From: Climacium dendroides
Lineage: Eukaryota; Streptophyta; Bryopsida; Hypnales; Climaciaceae
Length of the DNA stretch: 64,000 bases
Direction of reading: 5' to 3'
Assembly: GCA_950106755.1 (NCBI GenBank)
Contig: OX467090.1
Coordinates: forward strand, 7,626,001-7,690,000
Under the pieces are notes generated by a model that was not told the DNA's origin, searched no databases, and saw only the letters and a program-made list of their open reading frames with translations. This document shows, piece after piece, positions 1-10,486 of this stretch (position 1 is its first letter; each line of letters begins with the position of its first letter). Made by a program: the position numbers and the translations under genes.

Positions 1-59
1 TCAAAGTGGAAGTACCTATTCCCATATATTTACTTTTCCCCTGCAATGCTGATGAGGAT

Positions 60-265
60 GTTCTCATCCGATGGATGACAGAATATTTCTAGTAGGACAG
101 AAGTGCAATTATTCATCTTCAAAATTTTGTTGTGAAAAGGGCAGGTCTTCTACAATAGTTTGACTTTCAATGAGTGTTTTTTGCATTTTTTTAAGTCAAT
201 GATTCACATGGTAATCAAGGGGATAGTTTACATGGTCAATAGTCTGTCCTTTAAGGGCTAAGCAT
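60..265 (+). repeat. Dispersed repeat A, copy 1
   Basis: The reverse complement of this stretch aligns with 8090-8300. Shared blocks include AGCCCTTAAAGGA, CTCATTGAAAGTCAAACTA and a CACAACAAAATT-like block, in the same order and with similar spacing. The copies are clearly diverged. No coding capacity is seen. Confidence 0.7.
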
Positions 266-1204
266 TTGAACTTTTTGTAGAAAATTTCTACTTCTACAAA
301 AAAAAAATAATGCAATATTTGACAAAAGTATTGGAAATTATAATTTATTATGAATTTATCTTGTATGCCCTCTAAATACCAAATTGTTCATAGGTAGGGG
401 TTAGGGTGTTCAATTTTATTTTTGTAGTAGTCATAAACTTCCTTTTGTTGATTTGTAGCTATAAATCCTTTATATCTATGGACATGGATGAAACATGCAA
501 AATGTAAATGATACCTCACTTGTTAATTCAAAAGTGTTTACATTTACAAGGATACTATAGTCCACTATTCTCTAAAGGTTCTGTAGCAATTTAATGATTT
601 CAGCTATATTGTGAGAAGGAGGAATATGTTATCAAATTTTTCTTCAAAGAAAATTATATCACTATTGAGCAATAAATAACTATAGAATTACATTTAATTG
701 GATATATGAACATTCCCAAAAAATTCTTCAAAAAAATTATATTACCATTGAACAATAAATCACTTCAGAATCATATTTTATAGGGTCTATGAACACTCTA
801 AAGAAATTTGTAAACAAACATTACTTGACTTATAATCCATGAGTAGGTGACTTTGATTCCCCCATGCATCTTCAAGATTCAAAATTCCAATCTTGAATTC
901 CAAACTTCAAACAAACAAAAAATAAACAAACTATAATTCAATAAAACTAATTCTAAAGGTACAACTAGAAGATTTGTTACCAAAAATTTTAAAAATAGAA
1001 ACCTCCACCTCCATTCTTCATTCTATTTAGATTTGTTTTTCAAATAGTACAAACATGGGGACTCACTAAATAGAATTTTTATCATCAACTACCCTCCTAC
1101 ATTACAAACACCATAAATGGCAAAGACCTTATTATACGCTATATATACATGTAATTATAACATCATTCAAAGTAAAATGAAAAACTCAGTCACTTTATAG
1201 TGTG

Positions 1205-1740
1205 GATTCCTTAAGCCCTAAATGTTTAGAATCATCTCCAAAATTGACAATTTGGGGAAAACCATTATAAAGTACAATTAGGAAGAATATTTTGGAATTG
1301 GTATATAAATAAAAGTTGTAGATTTTGAGTTGTAGATTCCATCCGTACGGTTAGATTCACCAATGCTATCACCAATATTTTTCTATAAATTTTGAAAGGA
1401 AAATTTCAAAATTCCTTCTAAATTTGATTACAAACAAAATATTATCATTTTTTGAGTAAAACTTGTTGGAATGGATTTGAAATGAGGTTCTCTTGACATG
1501 GTGATTTTATGAAATTTTTGTGTTCTTTACATCTATGACCTCATTTTTGCAAATCCAATTTAGAACTAGAGTCAATGCAATTTGACCATTTGACACATTT
1601 CCCCATTTGTAATTTTAGAAAAATATGCACTCCAAGAATACCAAATCCAACCATTAGATAAGACAAGAATTTGATAAAATACCTCCTCAAATTAAGATGA
1701 CTTTCATCCAAGCACAAATGAGAAAGAAATAGGAACATGA
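1205..1740 (+). repeat. Dispersed repeat B, copy 1 (left arm flanking the DUF1350 gene)
   Basis: The reverse complement matches 9240-9787 over about 540 bp with interspersed substitutions. Shared blocks include GCTATCACCAATATTTT, AAATTTTGAAAGGAAAATTT and CCAAATCCAACCATTAGATA. The outer edge reads CCTTAAGCCCTAAA here and, reverse-complemented, CTTTAACCCCTAAA in the partner, so both copies end at the same place. The two arms bracket the DUF1350 gene. Confidence 0.8.
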
Positions 1741-1881
1741 ATCTGTTCGTCGTCCAGAAATTGGATGTCGAAAAGGTTAAATCATGGGAGCAACACGAAA
1801 CAAAGTTATCTCAAATATTGTAATGTTATCTATTTAGGCACGTTATCTATTTAGTGTAGAATACACTAAATAGAATGAAGA

Positions 1882-2361
1882 GTGTGGTTAGCCCTCGCCA
1901 CCTGTAGGACGCCGCTTTCTAATAGTCGGTTCTCCTTCTTCTCAAGACTGCCCCCCAAGACCCCCCCTCAAGACTCCCCCTCAAGACTCAACGCCGTGGT
2001 GAGCTCTCTCGCTTGTCACGCACTCTTCACAAACTCTCTCCCAGATTTCTCATCTGGTTTCCCCTTCTGCAAATTCGAAAAACCATCCCCCAAACCACAA
2101 ACAAGCCTTGCGCGAGTGCCTTGAAAATTCTCTCTCCACTATTTCTGGCTCGCCCCACTCCTCAGGTGCATGCTCTTCAATTCTCCCCTTCCGTTTTCTC
2201 AATCTCCTTTTTCCTCTCTCTTCAATTCAATTCAATTCCAATTCCCCAATCCCCAGTTTCCAAGTAAACATTCGTTGCAATTGAATTTTGGGATAGCTCC
2301 CTGTTTTGGGGCTGAATGAAGTTGCATTTGAGCTGAATTCGAGAACTTTTCATGTGCAGTG
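1882..2361 (+). promoter_or_regulatory. Probable promoter and 5' leader of the DUF1350 gene
   Basis: This stretch is richer in C and T than the AT-rich DNA before it and contains short repeats of the type CTCAAGACT followed by C runs (about 1940-1990), then CT-rich sequence to about 2240. Such tracts are common in plant 5' leaders. No TATA element or start site can be fixed. The small frames at 1882-2124 and 2013-2267 look like leader shadows rather than proteins. Confidence 0.4.
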
Positions 2362-5300
2362 ATGGCGGCACACGCATCGGTCGGAGTGGCTATTGCGGTC
2401 ACTGCGATCTCGGTCTCGAGCTCGGGACGTGTGATTCCAGGGCATGTGAATTGTGGACTTGCAGTGTGCAATGGCTTCACGGGGGGGTTGCGCACAAGCG
2501 CAGATGTGGCGATGTATGGTAGACGTGGAAGGAGTCCGGGAAACAGGCGTCACAGAATGCTGCAAGCAAGAGCGGATCTTAATGATAAGCAGAAGGAGAG
2601 TTTGCAGCTCTATGGCAAGATTGAGAGGTCAGGCAGTTGCATATCTGAGAATGGTTAAGAAAGTCGCATTCCTTTTGTGTGCTCTAGTCTTTCAGGTTTA
2701 GAGCAAGAATTCAGACGTTTGTCCGTGTAATGTGTCCATTCAAGTAATTCATAACGTTTCAGGGCAGGGTTGATCGACCACCGTAGCTGCACTATGGTTG
2801 GCAGTGACTAAACCTATTTTTAACATAGTTGGTCTTCGTGCAAACTCTTTTATCTTGAACTGAAGGTATAAAAGAGCTGTGCCAATTGAAGAAAATGTCA
2901 GAGGATTAGGGTCTCTTGGATATCGCAATTCTTCCTTGAATCAGCAGATGGACTCAAGGGGCTGGATTCAAGGGGTTGGGGGCTCTTAAACCTATTTACA
3001 GTAGTTGGCTGAGTGTCTTTCATTCTTGAACTCAAATTATAAAGGATCTGTGCCAATTAAAGAAAATTTTAGAGGATCAAGGTCTCTTGCATATCGTGAT
3101 TCTTCCTTTGAATGAGCAGATGGGCCAAGGTGTTGTGCTGTGTTAGGTCTTTTGAATAATTGTTTTTGGGGTAGATTTGTTGATTGTAGTGGTAACCTCT
3201 AAAGTCCGTATATGGCCAGAAGTGGATACTTCCCACTTCCAGGTTAAGTCACTACAAGTAGAGCCGCAAGCGATTGCATCCATGTCTATTGGACTCGAAA
3301 TGAATCATTTAGGAAGTTTGAGGAAGGTAGTAAACATGCCACTACATTTAGACTTGTTTATTATGGCCCCTTCTAGAATGACATTTTGGAATATTCTGCA
3401 CACTTGTGACAAATTCAATTATTTCATTGCCAGTGTTTTGGGACCTAGGCAGTGGATTAAAGAGGTGAGGTTGTAGAAAGAAGGAACAATTTGCTACATT
3501 TTTGAATTGTAAAAAGCTGTTTTTGGAAATTAGTATATTTGGCAATGAGCTTCCAAAGTTGGTTCTATATATTTTAGGGTTTGGGCACTAAGAGGTACTG
3601 CATCTGCAATCATGGAATAGATGTTATATTGTGCTATTTGTATACGTAACCTTCTGTGTTGCTACAAAATTTCTAGCTTCTTGCTTGTGTCATTATAATT
3701 GTGGTAACGTTTGGTTAAATGGGATCTGGTGGGGAATTAGGGTGATCGCTGATACAGCCCAACGGACCACTGGTGGTGACACGGACCCCGGAAGGTGGAA
3801 AGATATTCAGGTGTGTAATGAATCTTTGCATTCCAGTTGTAGCGTGTTGACATTGTTTCGTTGTTCCCGTTCTAGTTGGGAAGGAGCACATTGCTCAAAT
3901 TTGCTGGAACTTCAATTTTAGTGATGCTGGACCATGAAATTTTGTGTCCAGGTTTGCTATTAAACTCTTCAAGGGGTCCGAATCATAAGATCTCTAAGTA
4001 TGTTCTCTTTCAATGAAATCCACCCTATTGTACTTCTCTGCCAGGTCACTTTACACTCAAACCTCTTTATTACGATCTTCTCTAAATTGAAATTCTAATA
4101 TATCCTGCACACTTGCCACGCTGTCATTGAGTCTAGCACACTTGCCACACGTACAATCTATGTCATAGTGAAAAAAATGGGATCAAGCGGTAAGGTTAAA
4201 GAGACTTGAGTGTATGTCTACGCAGTTGTTTTATGCTAAAGAGTTTGGGGGATGAGTTTAGGGCTCATGGGTACTTACACCAAGTAAGAAGGAAGCTGTG
4301 GCCGTAGTGCACTTCATAGGCGGAGTCTTTGTTGGAGCAACACCGCAATTGACATACCGTTTGTTTCTGGAACGTCTTTGTGAAAGGTAACCAATTGTTT
4401 TTATTCCTTTACTTCATTATCTCTTCTGCATTTTGTTCAATCTGCCAATGTTGGATCTCATCATGTACTGTCTCTTGATGGCAGGGGCTATGTTATTATT
4501 GCAACACCGTACGCTAGTGGATTTGATCACCTAAGAATTGCGGATGAGGCTCAGTTCAAGTTCGACCGTTGTGTACGTGCTTTAGTGGATGACTACAAAT
4601 ATCGACCTCTGGTGCAGTAACTCAGTCTTCTCTCTGTTCTATCCTGCTTATACTATAATCCTTTTACTTACAATGCTCATGCCTCTGCGTCAATCTCCAT
4701 AGAGGTACTAATATTTTAGTGTTGTTGCTTATGATAGGTGGAGGATATGCCTGTTTTTGGAGTGGGGCACTCACTTGGAGCATTGACCCATCTTCTCATA
4801 GGTGAGGTGCTTTGTTGTCTAGTCTTCGCTTGTGTCTATTCGCAACTGAAAACAGGATTGTTGGTCGACGAGTACGTGTAAGTCGTGACCGTGCTAGTCA
4901 GCTTCTTTGTTTGGAATAGTTTCAAGGACAGCTTTTTGTTTTTAAAAGGGTGTCTTCGTCTTCGCAGGGGCTAGGTACGCGGTTCAACGGAAGGGCAATG
5001 TAATTATATCTTTCAACAACAGGGTAAGCAAACTTTCCTTCTTTAGTTTTTTTCGTTCTTTATTAGGAACGTCGCGTGATGAAATTAGCATATATTCGTT
5101 CAATATTTTATGATGTTCTAACTGGAAGGTGAGAAAGTTTACTCTAGGCAAGACCTCTCTATACAAGATCCTTATGCTTTATTTTCAAGAATTCTTGTGA
5201 TGAAAAAAATAGACCACAAACATCAGTTGTCTCCTGCACACGACACACTGCGCACAAGGAGGAATTATTGAAGTAAAAAAAATCCGGAGAAAACGGGTTT

Positions 5301-7107
5301 CTTTTCTGGTTTGGGGACATAGTGCACTTGCAGTTGAACATCGAACACTTGCGAAGGTGGTCATCAGCTCTTAACCAGACTGTGTTCTTCTTTTCATGCA
5401 GTCAGCAAGCGATGCAATACCCTTTTTATCGCCGATGGTAGCACCCATGACACAAAACATCGGTCCACTTTTGTCGCAGTTAACGTCATCACCAGCAGTT
5501 CGCCTTGGGGTATGTAAATTCCTTGAACTTTCCTTTCGAATATCGTTTTCTCATCCTGTAATTGAAGTATGCAAGAAGTTTGGCCGTAGTTGGCTTTTCG
5601 ATTTTAGAGGCTTAATCTATCCCCAACAGATTCTTCATTCTCGTGGGCCTATGTCACTCACTCTTCTGTTTTAGGCTTATGTCACTCTAATTTCCTCTTT
5701 GGTCTATTGGGTGAGGTTTGCAGGCTGAAGTTGCGTTGAAAAGGCTGAAGGAGTTTGGGAACATAAGCCCGCCCATGTTCAAGCAGGTCATGCCATTCTT
5801 GGATCAGCTAGTCCCTCTCTACGAGGACTTCGCAAATGGGAAAGACCAATTTACGCCTGCTCCTCCGGAGACAGACCGTCTGGTGAGTGCATAATGCCAT
5901 GTCCAAGTTTTGAGGCAACCGCGTCACACTCTTGTTGTCTGGTCAGACGAAGGTTATTTTCAGATCAATTGAGCCCTTTCATCAACTTATCAGTAGTACT
6001 GATCTGGAAGTTTGAGATTCGATGAAACAGCTTAACCTTATGTCCAATACCCTTCTTGAGCCTCCCGGCTCTCTAAGCTAGTCTAGTCCATATGCTTTTC
6101 TGGTTTTATTTTACTTCCCCGTATGTATGTGCCACACCTATCTGGAATTTTGAACGTGAGCTCTACTTTGCAGATTAAAGCATATTATGGCGTGAAGCGA
6201 AATCTACTGATCAAGTTCAAGGACGATACTATCGACGAGACGCCTCGCTTAGCACAGATCTTAGTCCATAAATCAGCAGTGAGCACTTTTCTTGACCTCA
6301 CATTGCGAGCTTTACCTGGAGACCATTCTCGCCCGTGTCTACAGGTGAGACGAAATCAGTCTAAAAGCACCCTTTACATATGGAACTGCAGTTTTCAAAG
6401 TGTCGGAAGCTTATCTCCAATGCGTTACTTTCTTTAGAAGCCCACTGTGACACCCAAAGACCCAAATCATCATTCTGATTCTTCTAACTGTTCTATATAA
6501 GGTCTGCATGGTGGCTTGCTATCTTGACATCTAGAACGTGCCAAAGATCCAATAAAGCTCTATGAGAGAAGGCTTGATAAAATTCAAGTTCAGAAAGACG
6601 GTCAATCTTGAAACAATTATGTTAGAATGCGATGGTGATTCTGATTCTCGAAGTAAACGGGTGTAGGCTGACTACATTTAATGAATGTTATGTTAACGTA
6701 GGTGATTTAAGGAGTTTCTGATCAGTTAAAGCTGGAATGTGTTGTGATATGTGTATTCGCAGATCTCCAACTTAATCATAGGGCTAAGTTTTTTGCGAGA
6801 TATATTTGCAAAGCAAGAGTTTGACCACGGAGGTGTATGACATATTGCTTTTGTGCAGGTTTTCCCTGAACTACCTGAAGAATTCACAAGTACTCTCAAT
6901 CGAGGCACTGAGATGTTTTCAAGCATGGCAGCTGGCACTCCGTGGGTCGACCTTGCAAAAGGACTTGGTGTAAATCCTGTAGCGCAACGGCGTCGAGCAG
7001 AAACAATTGCAAACATTGAGAGTCTAGTAGATGAAATCTCAGCTTGGATTGCTGCTTCACCCAAGGATACCGACCGAGCATTGTTGAAGGGCGATTACAC
7101 AAGCTGA
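2362..7107 (+). CDS. DUF1350 family protein, predicted chloroplast alpha/beta-hydrolase-like
   Basis: Ten exons join in frame to 464 codons plus TGA: 2362-2627, 3741-3810, 4262-4386, 4485-4611, 4738-4801, 4968-5023, 5402-5509, 5724-5882, 6174-6344, 6859-7107. All junctions are GT-AG and phases agree. Residues 1 to about 90 look like a transit peptide (Ala/Ser/Arg-rich, few acids). The body matches the plant and cyanobacterial DUF1350 family: VVHFIGGVFVGA, then IATPYASGFDH, then GVGHSLGA, a nucleophile elbow with Ser208. KFKDD (Asp342/343) and PGDH (His376) could complete a catalytic triad; that is inference. The family's reaction is not established. ATG 2362 was chosen because it opens the leader in the right frame; the fourth donor (4611/4612, GTGCAG) is the weakest splice site. 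The gene appears intact. Confidence 0.9.
2857..3134 (+). repeat. Imperfect tandem duplication in intron 1 of the DUF1350 gene
   Basis: Two copies of about 100 bp lie at about 2857-2958 and 3028-3134. Both contain CTGTGCCAATT, AGAGGAT, GGTCTCTTG, ATATCG, GATTCTTCCTT or CAATTCTTCCTT, and AGCAGATGG, in that order. Both sit inside the 1.1-kb first intron, with no coding signal. Confidence 0.75.
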
Positions 7108-8089
7108 GGCCACCGTAAGGGGACGAGGAATCAAGGAGACCAAGCACACTTTCTGATTACTCGTCCACCACTTCCTGCGGTAGAACACGTTTAATTTCTG
7201 ATGATGCCATTTAGATTGTGAATGAGGTAAGGTTTGTATACCAGGCATCCAAGTCGCCAATTCAGGGGTATTGTAATCTGAAGTGTACAGTTTTGTAGAA
7301 AGAAATCCTTCTTCAATTTCATGCTTTGTTGAGAACTTTCATATACAGTGTGCTTTGTTTAGCACTATTTGTCATGGGAATAAAATTTGAGAAAGTTAAA
7401 CACTACATTCAAATGGAGATAAGTATTTCAAACGGAGATAAGTATTTCACTATGATTCCTCTTGGCATAGACAATCAGTTTTTTAGAATTCTTGATACAG
7501 TATCCATTCCATCAATAAGGCAAAAGCAACAATCTAATGGTGCTTGTGTGCCATTAAAGTGGTTGAAGTGGTTAAGCTGTTTAGAGGGGGCTACAAATTC
7601 ATCACACCTACATAATTCCATTGTAAAAAATTAGTTTTTCATTATTAAAATTGAAACTCTAACCACAACAAGTGGTTTTCGTTGATAGAATTGATTTTTT
7701 CATTCAATTGATTTTTGTGGGTCTTGTCCCCATCTTGAGGGGTTTCTAATATACCAAATTATATATAATTTGAATTCAAGTTGAATTGTTGAATTCAAGT
7801 TGAGATTTGAGTAGGGTTTCAATTGTAGCCTAGACTACCCTTGAATCATGAGTATTGCATCTATATCATATTTCAAAAAAATCCATACTTCAAGAAATAT
7901 GTTTGATTGTGATAAGTAGTGATAAGAAGAGAAGTATATAATTTTCTATAAGCATGTGTTTAGATGGTAATCATTATGATTGGTTTCATAATTATGGAAT
8001 ATGACCAATTGTAAGTTGCAGTTCTATATTTTATAACATTGGTGAAGGAGGTCCATGCAGCACCACTGTGGTCGTACCACCAATTGGCA
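7108..8089. other. 3' flank of the DUF1350 gene, then AT-rich DNA
   Basis: The first 200 bases or so are the probable 3' untranslated region. Beyond about 7330 the DNA is AT-rich. The frame at 7326-7634 has no recognisable domain and is treated as chance. A short repeat of TTGAATTCAAGTTGA occurs near 7767-7805. Confidence 0.5.
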
Positions 8090-8300
8090 ATTTTCACGTG
8101 TTCTATTAGCCCTTAAAGGATGGATTGGTGATCGTGGAAATCATATTCTTGTGAATATTGTGGGAATCATTGAATTAAAATAATGCAAAATACTCATTGA
8201 AAGTCAAACTAATATAAATGACCTCTTTTTACAACAAAATTATAAATAGTTGCATTTCTATCTTACATAGAAGGATTTTCTATTGTTCATCATTAGACAC
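8090..8300 (-). repeat. Dispersed repeat A, copy 2
   Basis: Inverted partner of 60-265, with the same ordered blocks. It lies inside the interval bounded by repeat B rather than outside it, so A and B are not one simple long palindrome. Confidence 0.7.
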
Positions 8301-8525
8301 AAAACATTTGTTGCATTGTTTATGGATTTAAAAGAAAGTCAAAACCAAATCTTTAGAGCCCAATACATGCTATAGAGTAGACTTCCATATAGCACCTATC
8401 AACAATTTATTGGTCTCTTTTGTGTTTATAATTTTCCCACTCCATAGAAGTCCACTCTTATTACATTACAAATGGGTGACTTTCTACCCCATTAGAAAAG
8501 CTCTCCATTGACTTTAGAAATCCTA

Positions 8526-8703
8526 AGGCACTAGTAGAAAACGCTGAAATTTCTGTTGTTTCAGTGACGTCGTTTTGGTCACCGAACAACAGATTTCTGC
8601 TGAAATTTACAGATTTTTGTAAATTTCAACAGAAATCTGTTGTTCGGTGACCAAAACAACATCACCGAAACAACAGAAATTTCTGTGTTTTCTACTAGTG
8701 AGG
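8526..8703. mobile_element. CACTA-type MITE, near-perfect hairpin
   Basis: The 172-bp element (8529-8700) begins CACTAGTAGAAAACGC and ends with the inverse, ACAGAAAT...TTTTCTACTAGTG. The CACTAGTAGAAAA terminus is typical of plant CACTA (En/Spm) elements. It is flanked by AGG at 8526-8528 and AGG at 8701-8703, the 3-bp target duplication that superfamily makes. The two halves pair almost throughout, around a short centre near 8615. There is no coding capacity, so it is a non-autonomous derivative. Confidence 0.9.
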
Positions 8704-9239
8704 GCTAAGGTAACTCTAAAATTGCAAGAATAAGCTTTGCAGCATGACTAATATGCTTTAGAAAATGAACAACAACTTTGCACGTTGGTAAAGGTGGTTC
8801 CATAATTTTTGGACACATTATGAATTAGTTACAAACTTTCAAAGATGCAAGGTGTAAGACAAGCAAACCTATATCCATCTGTTGAAGAGGATAGGTCATT
8901 GCAATATAAAAATTTGAGCATGCAAATAAGTGTCATCACCAACCTTCTCCATATTTAAATCCACTCAAATTACCAAAAAATCCATCAACTAATGATCACA
9001 AATTTATGCCCTTCCAATCTCATCTGCTACCATTATCACAAGATTTCCAAATCTCAACTACACGGTAAAGGTGCCAAATGTAGGGTATGACTTTGAAGAC
9101 CAACCAGAATTAGGTTTGCCTACCCTAGGGTGCTAAAAATGTCATGTAGGTGATGCCAAAATGCATTCAATGCACACAAAAGAATGACACTCGAGAAGAA
9201 GTTGACCCTGAAGCACTTTAACATTCGATTTTTAAACAA
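8704..9239. other. AT-rich intergenic DNA
   Basis: No reading frame, repeat or RNA gene could be supported here. Confidence 0.5.
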
Positions 9240-9787
9240 TGAACAGATTGCAAATCACTTTTTTTTCTCATTATTATTTGGACAAAAGTCATCCTAATTT
9301 GTGGAGATACTTTATCAAGTTGTTGTCCTATCTAATGGTTGGATTTGGTATTATTATAGAACATTTTAAAAAAGAATTACAAATGTAGAAGTGTGTCAAG
9401 TGGTTGACCAAGTCAAAATTGCATTGACTTTAGTTCAAAACTAAATTTACAAAAATGAGGTTATAGATTTAAAGAATAGAAAATTTTCAAAAAATCACTA
9501 TATCAAGAGAATCTCATTTCAAATCCAATTTAACAAATTTTACTCAAAAAATGACAATATTTTGTTTGTAATTGAATTTCAAAGGAACTTTGAAATTTTC
9601 CTTTCAAAATTTATAGAAAATATTGGTGATAGCATTAGTGATTTAACTATATAGATGAAATCTAAAACTCAAAGTTTATAGCTTTTACTAGTTTCTCAAT
9701 TCCAAAATATGCTTCCAAAATGTACTTTATGATGATTTTTTTCAAATTGTCAATTGTGGAAAAGACTTTAAACGTTTAGGGGTTAAA
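9240..9787 (-). repeat. Dispersed repeat B, copy 2 (right arm flanking the DUF1350 gene)
   Basis: Inverted partner of 1205-1740. Its outer edge reads TTTAGGGGTTAAAG at about 9768-9782, recalling the TTAACCCC ends of the large transposon at 15165-29680. It contains no gene. Confidence 0.8.
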
Positions 9788-9921
9788 GCAACAGGAAGTG
9801 TACTCAAAATTGTTCACTTCCAAGGTTGCCACCTCCAAAGTATTATTAATAGAGCTGCACACTACTCAAAATTCACTTTACATTTGTCCTTTGTCATACA
9901 CTTCATTTTGTGTATCCTCCC

Positions 9922-10200
9922 TTAGAAAAAATAGGGGTCGAAGTTGAAGAGTGGTCCATTTGAGGTGCAATTACCTCGTAACTGCCGTCCAACGCAAGCA
10001 ACACGAGAACTAGACTTTGCGTGTGTGAGCAAGAGGATTCCATCTGGAGAATTCTGTGCCAATCCCTGGTAGAGTTTTAACATGAACCACAAGACACTGG
10101 CCTTTCTCAATCCATCAACAATGAACTCTATGAGTTCTAGTACATGAAATTTGGAGCCTAAAATTTCAAGCCCTGGCATCAGAAGCGCAAATCTGTGCAC
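9922..10200 (-). other. Unrecognised short reading frame upstream of the transporter
   Basis: A 92-codon minus-strand frame in DNA less AT-rich than its surroundings. The product would be hydrophobic in the middle and Gly/Ser/Cys-rich near the end. No domain, splice partner or start context supports it, and it lies about 290 bp from the transporter start on the opposite strand. It may be promoter-region DNA, an exon of an unseen gene or a gene relic. Confidence 0.15.
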
Positions 10201-10486
10201 ATTGACAACCTCCTCACCGAACTAAAAAATTATGCTATCTACTCTGGAGAACATGCAAGTTGCTAGCAAGTTGGAATCAATTCTCATTCCAGAGAATAAT
10301 GTGCATGTGAAGAATATCGACGATCAAGAGCTCCATTTGGGTTACTTCTTTGAAAATCTTTTGGCAGTTTAGGTTGTACTGTACAGTCCATGGTCCCACT
10401 CAAGGTGTCCCTGGTAGAGAAGCCTGGCCCTGTGGGCAAGACGTAAGTTACAGAAGAAGTTTTGTTGAAGAAGGGTTTTAGGGGCT

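Larger units (their letters stand above)
1..1880. other. AT-rich intergenic region with repeat copies
   Basis: No convincing gene is visible. The stretch holds one arm of each of two dispersed inverted repeats, at about 60-265 and 1205-1740, whose partners lie at about 8090-8300 and 9240-9787. The remainder is AT-rich. The short minus-strand reading frame at 1541-1738 lies wholly inside the repeat and shows no domain. Confidence 0.7.
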
